Shown piece after piece: positions 8,901 through 20,900 of a stretch of 64,000 nucleotides of DNA. The notes beneath the pieces are model-generated. The model was not told the DNA's origin. It saw nothing but the letters and a program-made list of their open reading frames with translations, and ran no database searches. Every line of letters begins with the position of its first letter. The stretch's first letter is position 1. The position numbers and the translations under genes are program-made. Source of the DNA: G965240365 sp965240365 (GTDB lineage: Bacteria; Pseudomonadota; Gammaproteobacteria; Eutrophobiales; Eutrophobiaceae). The stretch is taken from the NCBI GenBank assembly GCA_965240365.1, contig OZ251218.1, positions 3,224,001 to 3,288,000 of the forward strand, written 5' to 3'.

Positions 8901-11900
8901 CGATGTCGATGCCGCCGCCCGTGGCGCTGCCGCCGGAGAGCGAACCGATGGTCTCGGTGTTCTGGACCGTGAGTTTGGCGCTGTTGGCGGCCGTGGCGTC
9001 ATCATTGAGCGTGACCGCGCTGTTGTCGGGGAGGGCCTCGCCGCCCGTGAGGATGAGTTCGCCGGCGTTGATGGTGGTCGTGCCCGTGTAGCGGTTGGGG
9101 CCGGAGAGGGTGACGGCGCCTTGTCTGGGGGCATCCTCGGTGCTAAGTGGTAAGAGGGTAACTCTGGTTAAAGTCACGGCGCTCTTTTCAAGATTCGCGG
9201 CCCCGGCGAGGATCGCGCTGACCCTGCCACGGCGGATGTCAATCTTGTCGCCGGCGGCGACCGGAACAACCGTCAGGACGCCCTGATTCGCGGTCGCGCC
9301 CGCGGCGCGGACGATGTTGCCGCCGACGAGCAGAACATTGGCCACGGTGGCGTTGTTTGTGCCAAGATCCAGGGTGGTGGGGTCAGCGGCATCGGGATCG
9401 GTAACCCTTGTAGAGCCCACTTCCAGCCTGGTAGTATTGGGCAGCGCGTCATTGACGGCCAGCGTCAGGGTACCTTCCCGAGCCAGGGTAGCGCCCTGGT
9501 AACTGTTAAGGCCGCTCAGTATGAGCCCGCCCGTGGTAGATTTTAAAAGGCCCGCCGTGCCCGCGAGTCTGGCGCTGACCGTGCCGCTTTGCAGGTTAAA
9601 ACTACCCGTACCATCATTCAGGGTCAGCGTGCCTGGGGCGCCTTCGGCCCCGCGGGTGGCCCGTTGCGCCGCGGTGAGTTCCGAGGCGATGATGTTGCCG
9701 GATAGCAATCTGATAAGGGGGGTTGCACCGAAGTGGGCAAAGTCTGGGTCTGCCGAATCGAAGGTATTGCTATACCTGACAAGGTCAAAGGTGGCATTGT
9801 TAATTATCGTCAAAATCTGGCCGCTGATGGCCTGATTTATACCCAGGGCCAGCGTGCCGCCCTCAATGCGGGTTCTGCCATTATAGGTGTTGCGCCCGGC
9901 CAGCGTGAATGTGCCCCGGCCGATCTTGGTGAGGTTGGCGTTTCCGAAGGACCGACGATTCGTGCCGCTAATAACGCCGGCGTAGCGGGTGTTATTGCCA
10001 TCGGCGTTAGCGACGGTCAAGGTCTGGCTGGCGCCAATCACAACACTACTGTTGCTATCCGCAGTTTGGTCCGCGTCCGCGAGCGAACCGATGGTCTCGC
10101 TGTTGGTCACGGTCAGCGTCGCGTTGCCCGTATTGGCCAGCGTAATGCCCCGCCCGGCCGCGCCGTCATCGGGGCTGGCATAGCCGCCCTGAAGTTCGAG
10201 TTCGCCCGCTTCAATGCGCGTGCCGCCCTGGTAGTTGTTGGCCGTGGCCGCCACGCTTCGGTTGAGCACCAGCGTACCCGCGCCCTGTTTGATCAGACCG
10301 CCGAGACCGGTAATCCGGCCCGTGATGCGGGTCTTGCCCGCGCCCCTGAGGGTGAGACTGGCGGCCACGGGCGTGGTCGCGGCGCTTTGCAGGGTCAGGG
10401 CGCCGCTCAGGATCAGGGTGGGCGCCGTGCCGGTGGTGTTGGCGTTGTGGATGGTGGCGTTGCTCGCCACCCGGATCGCGCCGCTCCAGGTGTTGGTCCC
10501 GCTGAGGTTGCGCAGCGCGCCCTGGCGAACATCGCCGTCAAGCACGCCCTGCCCGTTCAGGATCAGGTTTTCGCTGTTGATGGTGAGCGTCTCGCCCGCC
10601 CCGGGGTCCAGTTCCAGGGTCGCGCCCGCGGCGACGGTGGTGGCGGTAGTGGACGCGGTGTCGCTGTCATCGAAACCCAGGGCGTGGTTGTCGCCGATAG
10701 AGAGCGTGCCCGCGTCGATGAAGGTAGCGCCGGTGTAACTGTTCGCGGAGGCCAGGGTGACCTTGCCCGCGCTCGTCTTTCTCAGGCCCGCCGTGCCCGC
10801 GAGACCGGCGCTGACCGTGCCCTGTCGCAGGTCGAAGTAGCGGAGACTGGTTGTGCTGGCGTTGTTCAGCGTGAGCTTGCCTGTAACGGAGGTGCTCGTG
10901 CTCACGGTTACGGACACCGTGCGGCCGCTGTCGGTAATCGTGCCGCTGAGCAGTTGCACGCCGCTAAAGGTATTTTCATAGCCCGCGAGGTCGAAGGTCC
11001 CGCCCGCGACCACCAGACTGCCGCCGCTGTTGATGGCGTTGCTCTGCCCGAGTTTCAGCGTGCCGCCTTCCACCCGGGTAACGCCCGTGTAGGTGTTGGT
11101 CGCGCCGAGCGTGAGCGTGCCGCCGCCCTGCTTGCTCAGGCCGCCCGTGGTGGTGCCGATGACGCCTTCGATTTCGGTGTCGCCCGCGCCGGCCACGGTC
11201 AGGGTGAAGGTCGCGCCGCTTATAGCGCCGCTGAGCGTCAGGGTGTTGGTGGTATCGGCATTATGGATGGCGGCGCGCGCGCCAAGCGTGATCGCGCCGG
11301 ACCAGGTGTTGATGCCGCTGACGTTGCGCAAGGCACCTTGATAGACCGGCGCTCCTGTCGTGCCGCTATTGAAACCCGGCCCGTTCAGGGTCAGCAGCTT
11401 GCCAAAGCTGTTGGTGCTGGTGGCCGTGAGCCGCAGTTCCAGCGTGCCGCCGGTGTTCACGGTGACGCGCCCGGTCTCGCCCGTGCCCGTGCCCAGCGCG
11501 CCGCTGTTGCTGATGGCGAGGATGCCGTTGCTAATCGTGGTCGCGCCCGTGTAGGTGTTGCTTCCGCCCAGCGTGAGCCTGCCCGCGCCGGACTTGACGA
11601 GGCTGGCCGCGGTCGCCGTGGTATCGGCCGGGACGGGATCGGTCTCGCTGATGACACCGTTGTAAGTTGTATCCGCGCCGGTGGCCTGATTCACGGTCAG
11701 GGTCTGGCCTTTGGTGATGACGATATTGCCGCCCGCGCTGCCGCCGCCGGAAAGCGTGCCGATGGTCTCGCTGTTCAGGACGCTGAGTCTGGCGGTGTTG
11801 TTGCTGGCGGCCGTGCTCAGGCTGACGGCGCTGTCGTTGCTGATGGCATCGCCGCCGCTGTCGGCGAGGATCAGTTCGCCCGCGTTGATTTGGGTCCGGC

Positions 11901-14900
11901 CCCTGTAGTCATTGCCGTTGGCCAGCGTGACCTGGCCCGTGCCGGCCTTGATCAGGCCGCCCGCGCCGATGATGGAATCCGTATCCGACACCGCCGCCTC
12001 GACCTTGATGGTGGAGGCCGCGCGGCGCGCCGTGGTGTCGGCGCCCGTGGCTTCCAGGCTCAGGTTATGGCTGTTGACGTTGATTTGGCCGCTAAGGGTC
12101 AGATTGGTGCCCGCCGGTGTCGAAGTGGCGCCCTCGGCCGATTCGGCCTTGATGGTACTGTTGGCCTCAAGTGTGATAGTCCCGGCCCAGGTGTTGTTGC
12201 CGCTCAGGCTGCGGAGTGTGCCGCCCCTCAGCGTCAGGCTTTCCGTGTTGGAGATACTAAGACCGGCAGCGAGCGAGAGTTGCAGCGTGCCGCCGCTGTT
12301 GACGGTGGTCCTGCTGCCGCCGGTGACCAGACCGAGCGCGTTCGCGTGGCTGATGCGCAGGATGCCGCTGTTGATGGTGGTCTGGCCGCTGTAGGTGTTG
12401 TCGCCGGAGAGGATGACGCGGTTGTCGAGGCCAGCGCCGGCCGCGTTCTTGACCAGCGCGCCCGAGCCCGCGAGTTTGGCGCTGACCGTGCCGCTGCGCA
12501 GGTCAAATTGCCCGGCGCTTAGGCCGCTGCCGCCGCTGTTGACGGTCAGGCTGCCCATTGTGCGCCCGGGCCTGCCGGTCTCGGTGCGGCCGGTGTCCAC
12601 GATGCGGCCCGAGAGCAGGCGCACGCCGCGGTAGCGTTCGTCGCGGCCCTTGAGGTCGTGGGTGATGTTTTCGACCACCAGGATGCTGCTCGGGGTGCTG
12701 CCCGCGATGACCAGGCGGCCGACCAGGATGCGGGTCGCGCCCTCGAAGAGGTGCGCGCCGGGATATGTGAGCCTCACCACGCCGCCGATGTCTTCGGCAT
12801 TGCCGGAGGCGGTCTCGGTTGCCAGAGTGGTCCCGTCCGTGCGCTTGATGAGGTCGGCCGGGCCGTTGAGGATGGCCTGAATCTCGCCATCGCGCACGTC
12901 AAATTCGCCCACGCCGTCCGCGCCGCCCGTTGCGCCGCGCGCGGGGGTGACGGTCAGAATGCCCTGGGTCGGGGCCACGGGGGGCGTGGCCGTGCTCGGC
13001 GCGCTCGGCGTGGCCGTGATGGAACCGGCGTTCAGGCGCACGCCGCTAAAGGTCTGGTTGAACGCGCCCATCGCAAACACGCCCGGCACGGCCGCGGTCG
13101 CGCCGCTGCGCAACTGGCCCACGATCAGGCGACTGCCCGCGTTGATGGCGTCGTTTCGGCCAATAAGGAGCGTGCCTTGTTTGATGTCGGTCGCGCCCGT
13201 GTAGCTGCTTTGGCCGTTCAGCGTGAGGCGGCCCGCGCTGTCTTTGCTCAGGCTGCTGCCCGCGCCGGTGTCGATAGCGCCGGAGCTGGTGTTGCCGGCG
13301 CCGGTGAAGGTCAGGACAACGGGGGAAGTGTTGCCGGTAATCCGGGTGAAGCCGCCGGTCAGTGTCAGGCTGACGGTGGCGCCCGTGCGGCTCTGCTGGT
13401 TTTCGACAATAACATTGGAGAAGGCGCGTTCTCCGCCGGGCCGTGAGATGGCAATCTGGTTGCTCAGGGTGTTGTTGCCGCTCACGTTGCGCAGGCGGCT
13501 GCCATCAGCCAGCGTCAGGCTTTTCCCGATAGTGAGATTGCCGCTGCCGCCGGCCAGTTCCAGGATGGCCCCGTTTCCGATCGTGGTCGCGGCGCCGGTG
13601 GCAGAGCCGAGCGCGTTGTTGTTCGTAACGCGCAGTATGCCCGCGTCAACCCGGATTGCGCCCAGGTAGCCGATGCGTGCCGGGGTCGCGGACGCGTCGG
13701 GCGCGTTGTCACCGCTGAGCGTGAGGACGCCCGGGCCGGCCTTGACAAGGGTGGCGTTCAGGTTGCGGCTGAGGATACGGCCCGAGACGGTCAGGACCCG
13801 TGTGGCGTTGTTGTCGATTTCCAGCGTGTGATCGCTCGTGCCCATGCCCGAGAGCGTGATATCGCCGCTGTAGGTGTTATCGTCGCCCGCGCTTAACAGC
13901 CTGCCGCCGGGATCAAGGGTCAGGGGCTCGGTGACGTTGAGGTTGTTGCTGCTGAGTTCCAGGATCGCGTTGTTGGCCACGGTGGTCCCGCTGTTCGTGC
14001 CCGCGCCCCCCAGCGCGCGGCTCTGTTCGAGAGCCAGCGTGCCCCCGCTGACCAGGGTGGTCCCGGTGTAGGTGTTCGCGTTCGTGGCGTTTTGCGGGTC
14101 CAGTATGAGTGTTCCCGCGCCGTCCTTTTCCAGGTTACCCGCGCCGCTGATGATGCCGCTGTATGAGAGTCGGCTGCTGCTGGTCTGGTTCACGGTCAAA
14201 GTCTGGTTGAGGGGGATGCTGATATTGCCGCCGGCGGCGCCGCCGCCTTCGAGACTGCCGATGGTCTCGCTGGTGGTGACGGTGAGTCGGGCGCCGGCGC
14301 TGTCTTCCAGACGGACCGGGGCACTGTCGTGCAGGGCGACGCCGCCGCTAAGTTCCAGGTTGCCAGCTTTAATATCGGTCAGGCCCGTGTAGGTGTTTGT
14401 GCCACTGAGCGTGAGCGTGCCCGCGCCGTCCTTGGTCAGGCCGAAGTTTGACCCGTCGGTTTGGCTGATGTTGCCCCCGAGCGTGAGCGTGCCCGCGGCC
14501 GTGGTTATCCAGACGATGCCATCCGAGAGTGTAATATTGCTGCTGACGGTATTGTTGCCGCGGACGTTGCGCAGCGCGCCGTTGCCGATGCCGGTGGTGC
14601 CCATCGCGGGAAGGATGCCGCGCCCGTTGAGGGTCAGGCTTTCGCCGGCGGTGATGCCAAAGCCGTCCAGTTCCAGGGCCGCGCCCTCGCGGGCCACGAT
14701 GGTGTCGTCCGTGTCGGAAGCGGTGTCCGCCGCGCCCAGCGCGCCGATCTTGCTGATACGCAGCGTGCCGTATTCGACCCTGGTCATGCCGGTGTAGGTG
14801 TTGGAGGCCGTGCCGCTCAGCGTGAGCCGGCCCTGCGCGTCAGGAGTAAAGCTCGCGCCCCTAATCAGGTCGCCCGCGCCGCTGATACGGCCGGAGAGGA

Positions 14901-17900
14901 CGACAATGCCCGCGCCCGTGACCGTAAGGTTGCGGTTGTGCGTGGCGGTGCCCATCGTCTCTTGCAGGCTCAAGTCCCGGGTGACGGTCAGCGTGCCCGC
15001 CGCGCTCTGGATGGTGTGGTTGGTGGTGCTGGTGGCCGCGCCCCCAAGCGTAATCTGGCCGCTATAGGTGTTGCTGCCATTCAGCAGGTTGCCGAGCGTG
15101 CCGCCGCCGTTCAGGGTCAGGGCCTCGCTCACGTTAATTGATGTGGTGGAGGACAATGCCAGGGTTGCGCCGCTGGACACCGTCGTGTCGTTGCCGGCGC
15201 CCGTAGCAGCGCCCAGGCCGCTGCTGTTGGAAACGGCGAGCGTGCCCCCTTCGACAAGGGTCGTGCCGGCGTAGGTGTTCGCGCCGCCGAGCGTGAGCTT
15301 GCGCTGGCCGGTCTTGGTCAGGCCGGCCGCGCTCGCGCCTTCAATGACGCCGTTGTAGGTGGTGTCGTCAGAGGCGTTGAGGCTGTTGTTGTGGATAGTC
15401 AGTCTTCGGTTGGCCTCAATATCGACCGTGCCGCGGCCCGAGAGCGCGCCGATGGTTTCGTTGCCCGCGATTTCCAGCCGCGCGGTGTTGCCGCTGGTCG
15501 CGTTGTTCAGGGCGACGGTGGCGTTGTCATTCAGCGCGTTGCCGCCTTCCAGCCGCAGGGTCCCGGCGGTGACGGTGGTCGCGCCCATGCGGGTGTTGTT
15601 GCCCGAGAGCGTCAGCTTGCCGCTGCCTTCCTTGGTCAGGGCGCCCCGGCCGGTGTTAATCTGGCCGGAAATCAGGGTATGGCCCGAACCCGTGACGGTG
15701 AGGGCGGGGTTCTCAGCCGCCGGGGTTCTCGACACGGGACTCAGGATGCCCTGCAAGGTCAGGGTTGCCGCGCCGGTTGGGTTGGTCTGGTTGTTTTCGA
15801 TGGTGAGGGACGGTGTATCGCTCGTAATGTTGAAGCGGATCCGGCCGCTCCAGATGTTGCTGCCGCTGACGTTGCGCAGGGTCCCGCCGCCGGAGGCCAG
15901 GTGCAGGGTTTCGCCGATAGTGAAGGCGCCGCTGGCGCCCGCCGCCAGTTCCAGGGTAGCGCCGCTGCCGAGGGTGGTTATCGGCTGCCTTACCGCCGTC
16001 CTGGGGGCCGTGGCGGCGCCGAGCGCGTTTTGGTGGGTGACGCGGAGTGTGCCCCCGGAGACAGAGGTTTCGCCCTGATAGGTGTTGTTGCCGCCCAGTT
16101 CGAGGACGCCGTTGCCGCTCTTGGAGATGTTGCCCGCGCCGCTGATGGTGTTCGAGAGGGTGATGTTGCCCGCGCCCCGCGTGAGTAAGCCGCCATCCGC
16201 GCTGTTGATGGCAATCGTGTTGGAGACGGTCAGGGTGTTGCCGGCCTCGCTGGTGATGATGCCGGTCGCCGCTACGGTGATGGTGCCGCTCCAGGTGTTG
16301 TTGCCGCCCGTGTTGGCAAGGATGCCGCCGGTGCGCGAGGCGGTAGGGCCTACCAGCGTCAGGGCCTTGTTCACATTGAGGCCGTTGCCCGCGAGTTCCA
16401 GGGTCGCGCCCGAGTTCACGGTGACCGCCCCGCCGGTCGAGGCGCCGAGCGCGCCGCTGCTGGTGATGACCAGCGTGCCCGCGTTCACATTGGTCGCGCC
16501 CGTGTAGTTGTTGCTGACGCCGGTGTTATTGCTCAGGGTCACGGCGCCCGTGGTGGTCTTGACCAGTTCGCCGGCGCCGGAGAGTCTGGCGCTGACCGTG
16601 CCGCTGCGCAGGTCAAACTTGTTGGCGCTTGCATCCGTGCTGGTGCTGCCCGTGTTGACGGTCAGCGCGCCGTACCGTCTCGTGGCGCCGTCCAGGCGGC
16701 CGCTGTCGGTAATACTGCCCCGAACCAGACGCACGCCGCCGAAGGTCTGGGTAGTGCCCGCCAGGTCGTAGGTCCCGTCGCTGGTGGCGCTGCCCACGAC
16801 CAGAATGCTGCCGGTCATCGTGCCGCTGATAATCAGTTGCCCGGCCAGAACGCTGACGTTGCCCGTGAGCGGGTGGTTGCCGCTGTAGCTGAGCGTCACG
16901 AGGCCGCCGGGGTTCGTGCCTGCGGTCGTGCCGTCCGTGCGCTTGACGAGGTTGACAGCGCCGCCGAGGATGGCGCTGATCGTGCCGCTTTTCACTTCGA
17001 ATTCGCCCACGCCGTTCCCGGCGGTGCGGCCCGTGGGCAGCGCCACGGTCAGCACGCCCCGGCTGCCCGTGCCGCTGGAAGAACGGGTGATCGAGCCGGA
17101 TTCCAGGCTGACCCCGGCCACGGTGTCGTTGTTCGTGCCGAGCGCCACCGTGCCGCCCTTCACGACCAGCAGGCTGGTGTCGGAGAGTTGGTTGCTGCCG
17201 GTCAGCGTGAGGCTGCCGTTTTCGACTGCGGTGTCGCCGCTGTAGTCGGTGGTGTTGGCCGCGGCGGTCAGCCGCAGGTCGCCCGTGCCTCTTTTGGTCA
17301 GGCCGCCTCCGCCAATCACGCGGGAGCGGATATTGACCGTGCCCGCGCCCTCAATGAGCAGGTTTCGGAGCGTGCTTGTGGCTGGTGGCGTGGCGGCGTT
17401 GCCGAGATTCAGCACGCCGCCCGCGGCGGGGCCCACGTTGAGGGTGGCGCCGTTCGCGGCGCTAAAGGTAAGCAGATTGCCGTTTCCGCCTGTCAGCGTA
17501 ATGGTCCCGCTCCAGGTGGCGGTCCCTTGCAGGGCGGCGAGCTTGCTGTTATTGCCGAGACTCAGGGTCTTGTTGATCGCGCCGCTGGCGAAATTCAGTT
17601 CCAGGGTGCTGTTGTCGCCAACGGTGACGCCGCTGGTGCCGTTCAGCCCGCCGGCGTTGTTGATCCTCAGTGTGCCGGCGTTCACCTGGGTCGCGCCCGT
17701 GTAGGTGTTGGCGCGGCCGAGGGTGACGCGGGTGGTCGCCGCGCCCTGCTTGATAAGCCCCGCGCTGCCCGCGAGGCTGGGGCCGACCGTGCCGTTTTCG
17801 AGGATGAAGTTGCCGGTGTTGAGCGTCAGGGTGCCCGAGCCGCTGATGTTGCCGCCTTCGAGTCTCACGCCGCTGAGCGTGAAGTTGCTGGTCAACATAT

Positions 17901-20900
17901 TTACAGTGCCGCCTTCGACGATCAGACTGCTGCGATTGGAAATCGTCAGATTGTTAAAACCCAGCGTGCCGTTTTTCATGCGGAATGTGCCCGTGTACAG
18001 ATTATCGGCAGCGGCGGTGCTGCCGCTTAGGCTGAGTCTTTTCCGGATCTGGAGTTCGCCGCTGCCGTCCTTAATCAGTTCGCCTGTGCCGCTGATAACG
18101 CCTTTGGTTGTCGCGCTAAAGCCGCCCGCCTGACCGATGTTGGTGTACCCGAGGCCCGTGATCGTGAGGTCGTAGGGCGTGCTCGCGGCGCTGGTCCCAG
18201 CGGCGCCTTGCAGGCGCAGGTCGGCAATGATGTTCAGGGTCCGTTCCGCCGCCCCAGTACCAGTTATTCTTCTGAAAGTGGAATCGTTATGAATCGTGGC
18301 GTCTCCGGTCAGGGTGATAGTGCCGCCTATCAGGGACGTTATGTTGGTTCCGCCCCCGACGAATCTGAGCGCGCCGAGGCGGTTGCCGCTGACCTCCGCG
18401 CCTTCCCCTTCCAGTTCCAGGTTTTTTCTGAAGTTTACGAAACTGTCTGTAGAAGTCAGGTCGAGGATAAGGCTGGCGTTTTTTTGCACGGTGACCTTGC
18501 CGCCCGACAGGAGGCCGAGCGCGCCCGCGTTTTGAATTCGCAGCCGCGCGCCGTTGCCCCCGGCGGCCGTGCTGACCGCCTCAACGGTGGTCGTGCCCGT
18601 GTAGCTGTTGGCGCGGCTGAGCGTGAGCCGGCCCGTGCCCCGCACGACCAGGTTGCCCGTGCCGGAAATTTCCGCCGTGCTGGCCTGGGTGATTTCGCCG
18701 TTGCTTTGGAGGATGAGCGTGTTGCGGGCGGTGGTGCTGGTACCGGTGTTGATGGCGCTGGCGAGGGCAAAGCCGGCATCATCGCGGAAATGGAGGTTGC
18801 CGCCGAGGACACCGCCGACATTCAGGCTGGTGATGGCGTTGTTCTGCGTGAGCAGGTATGTGCCGCTGTAGTTCCGGGCGCCACCGAGGAGGGTGCCCGT
18901 GGCCAGACTTGCGGGACGGCTGAGATTGAGATGCAGATTCGGCGCGACAAGGCGGCCGCCGGCGGCCTGCGTGACGCTCCCCCCGGCCGAGAGGTCGATA
19001 CGGTTGGCCGTGATCACGCCCGCGCCGAGGCTGATGTTGCGATTCGCAAAGAAGCTGGCCCGGCCGCTGGCGCCGCTCAGGGTCAGATTGTTGTTGTTCA
19101 TGCTGATGTCGCGCCCGGCGATAAGGCTGAACCGGCTGTTGTAGGTGGCGCCGAGGCTGATGTTGCTGTCGAAGAAGATGTCCTGATCGGCCTGGAGGAT
19201 AATATTGGCATTGCCGACGGCGGTCAGGGTCGCCTGACTGACCCAGGAGTTGGCCGTGGCCGAGGCCGCGCTAAAGGGGTTGCTGGTGTCTTCCGGCGTG
19301 GGGCTGGCGGTTGTGCCGCCGCAACTGTTCGCGGTGGCCGTGCCGCCGATGCAAAGGTCGTTCGGGTCCAGCAGCAGGGTCCCGGCCCGGCCTTTGGGCG
19401 CGTTCACATCCACCTCGCCCCGAAACGCCAGATAGCGCTTGCCCGAGACCTCCACAAAGCCGCCATCGCCGCCCTTTGGGCCGCCGCGGGCCGAAATCCG
19501 GCCGTGATAGCGCGTGGTGTCGTTTGCCCAGACGATGATTTGGCCGCCCTTGCCTTTCTGGGTGGCGTCCGCGCTCAGCAGCGCGCCCTTGCCGATATAG
19601 GTGACCGTGGCGTTCCTGACCGCCGGGTTTTTGCCCTGATAATCGCCGCCAAGCAGAATCACGCCGCCCCCGGCCGCGCCCGAGGCGTCCAGCCGGGCCT
19701 GGCCCAGGATACCGACCTTGTTGCCGGTAATTTCAATCCGGCCGCCTTTATTGTCATTCCGGCTTCCGCCGGAATGGGTTATTTGTCCTGGATTCCAGCT
19801 TTCGCTGGAATGACGGGTCTGGTTGTTGGTTGCTAATCCTTTGGACTTTTTGGCTTCGCCGTTATTCTGGCCACCATTCCTGGCCCCGCCCCCGTCGTCA
19901 TTTATGGGCAGGACGCCCTGTATGCGGCGAGAGGGCAGGACGCCCGTAGCCGCCCAGCGAAAGCTGGAATCCACGTTGAGAAGGGCATCACCGGCCCGGC
20001 CCTGACCCACCCCGGAGGCGGCAGTAATCAGGGCGCTATCAGAAACCGCCACCTCACCACCACTAATATCAATCCGCCCGCCCTGGCCGGACCCGGAGGC
20101 CGCCGTAATCCGCACCTCGCCCGAAACCTCAACCTTGCCCCCGGCTTCCAGCTTAATCGTCCCGCCCACGCCCTTTTCAGAGGCCGCGTTCAACACGCCC
20201 GTGTTAATCAACGAACTCCCGGCGCCTTCGGCCACCAGCCGAATCACCCCGCCGTTCTTCTCCACCCGGCCCGCGCCAATCACGCCGCTGTTGTTCACCA
20301 CCCGCGTGAACACGTCCCGCGCCGCACGGCCCTTCAACAATACCGCCCCGCCCTCGGCCTTTATCACGCCCGTGTTGGACACCGCTTCTTCCAGACCCTC
20401 GGCCCGTTCCAGCAGTTCCTCGGTCACCGCAAACTGAATCAGACCATCCCCGTCAAAATCCATCGCCATCGCCTTGCCCGCCACCAGATTCACCTGACCG
20501 GCATGGGCCAGGATCGTCCCCTCGTTCTTCACCGCCCCGCCTATCAGCGACACCGCCCCGCCGGTCGCCGCCTGAATCAAACCCTGATTGATAACCGCGC
20601 CCGGATTGCCTTCGGCATTGGCAAAGTGATACTTGCCCGCCAGAAAGTCCTTGTCACTGATATTCAGACCCGAGGCCACCAGACCCCCCACGTTCACACG
20701 CGCCCCCGGCTTGAAGAATACGCCGTTCGGGTTTACCAGCAGGACTTTGCCGTTGGCGTTAATCTGACCGAATATCTGGCTCGGGTTGTGGTCAAGGATG
20801 CGGTTCAGCGCCTGCGCATTGGCGTTGGGTTGACGGTAGTTGACGGCCTCGTTGGCCTGGACGTTGTAACTGTCCCAGTTGAGGATGAGGTTTTGAGAGT

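Noticed and set aside
6391..20437. Many long plus-strand open frames opposite the adhesin gene (up to 929 codons at 9733-12522)
   Set aside because: They are antisense to a recognisable repeat protein, are rich in Ala/Arg/Gly from GC-biased codons, and match no family; they are shadows.
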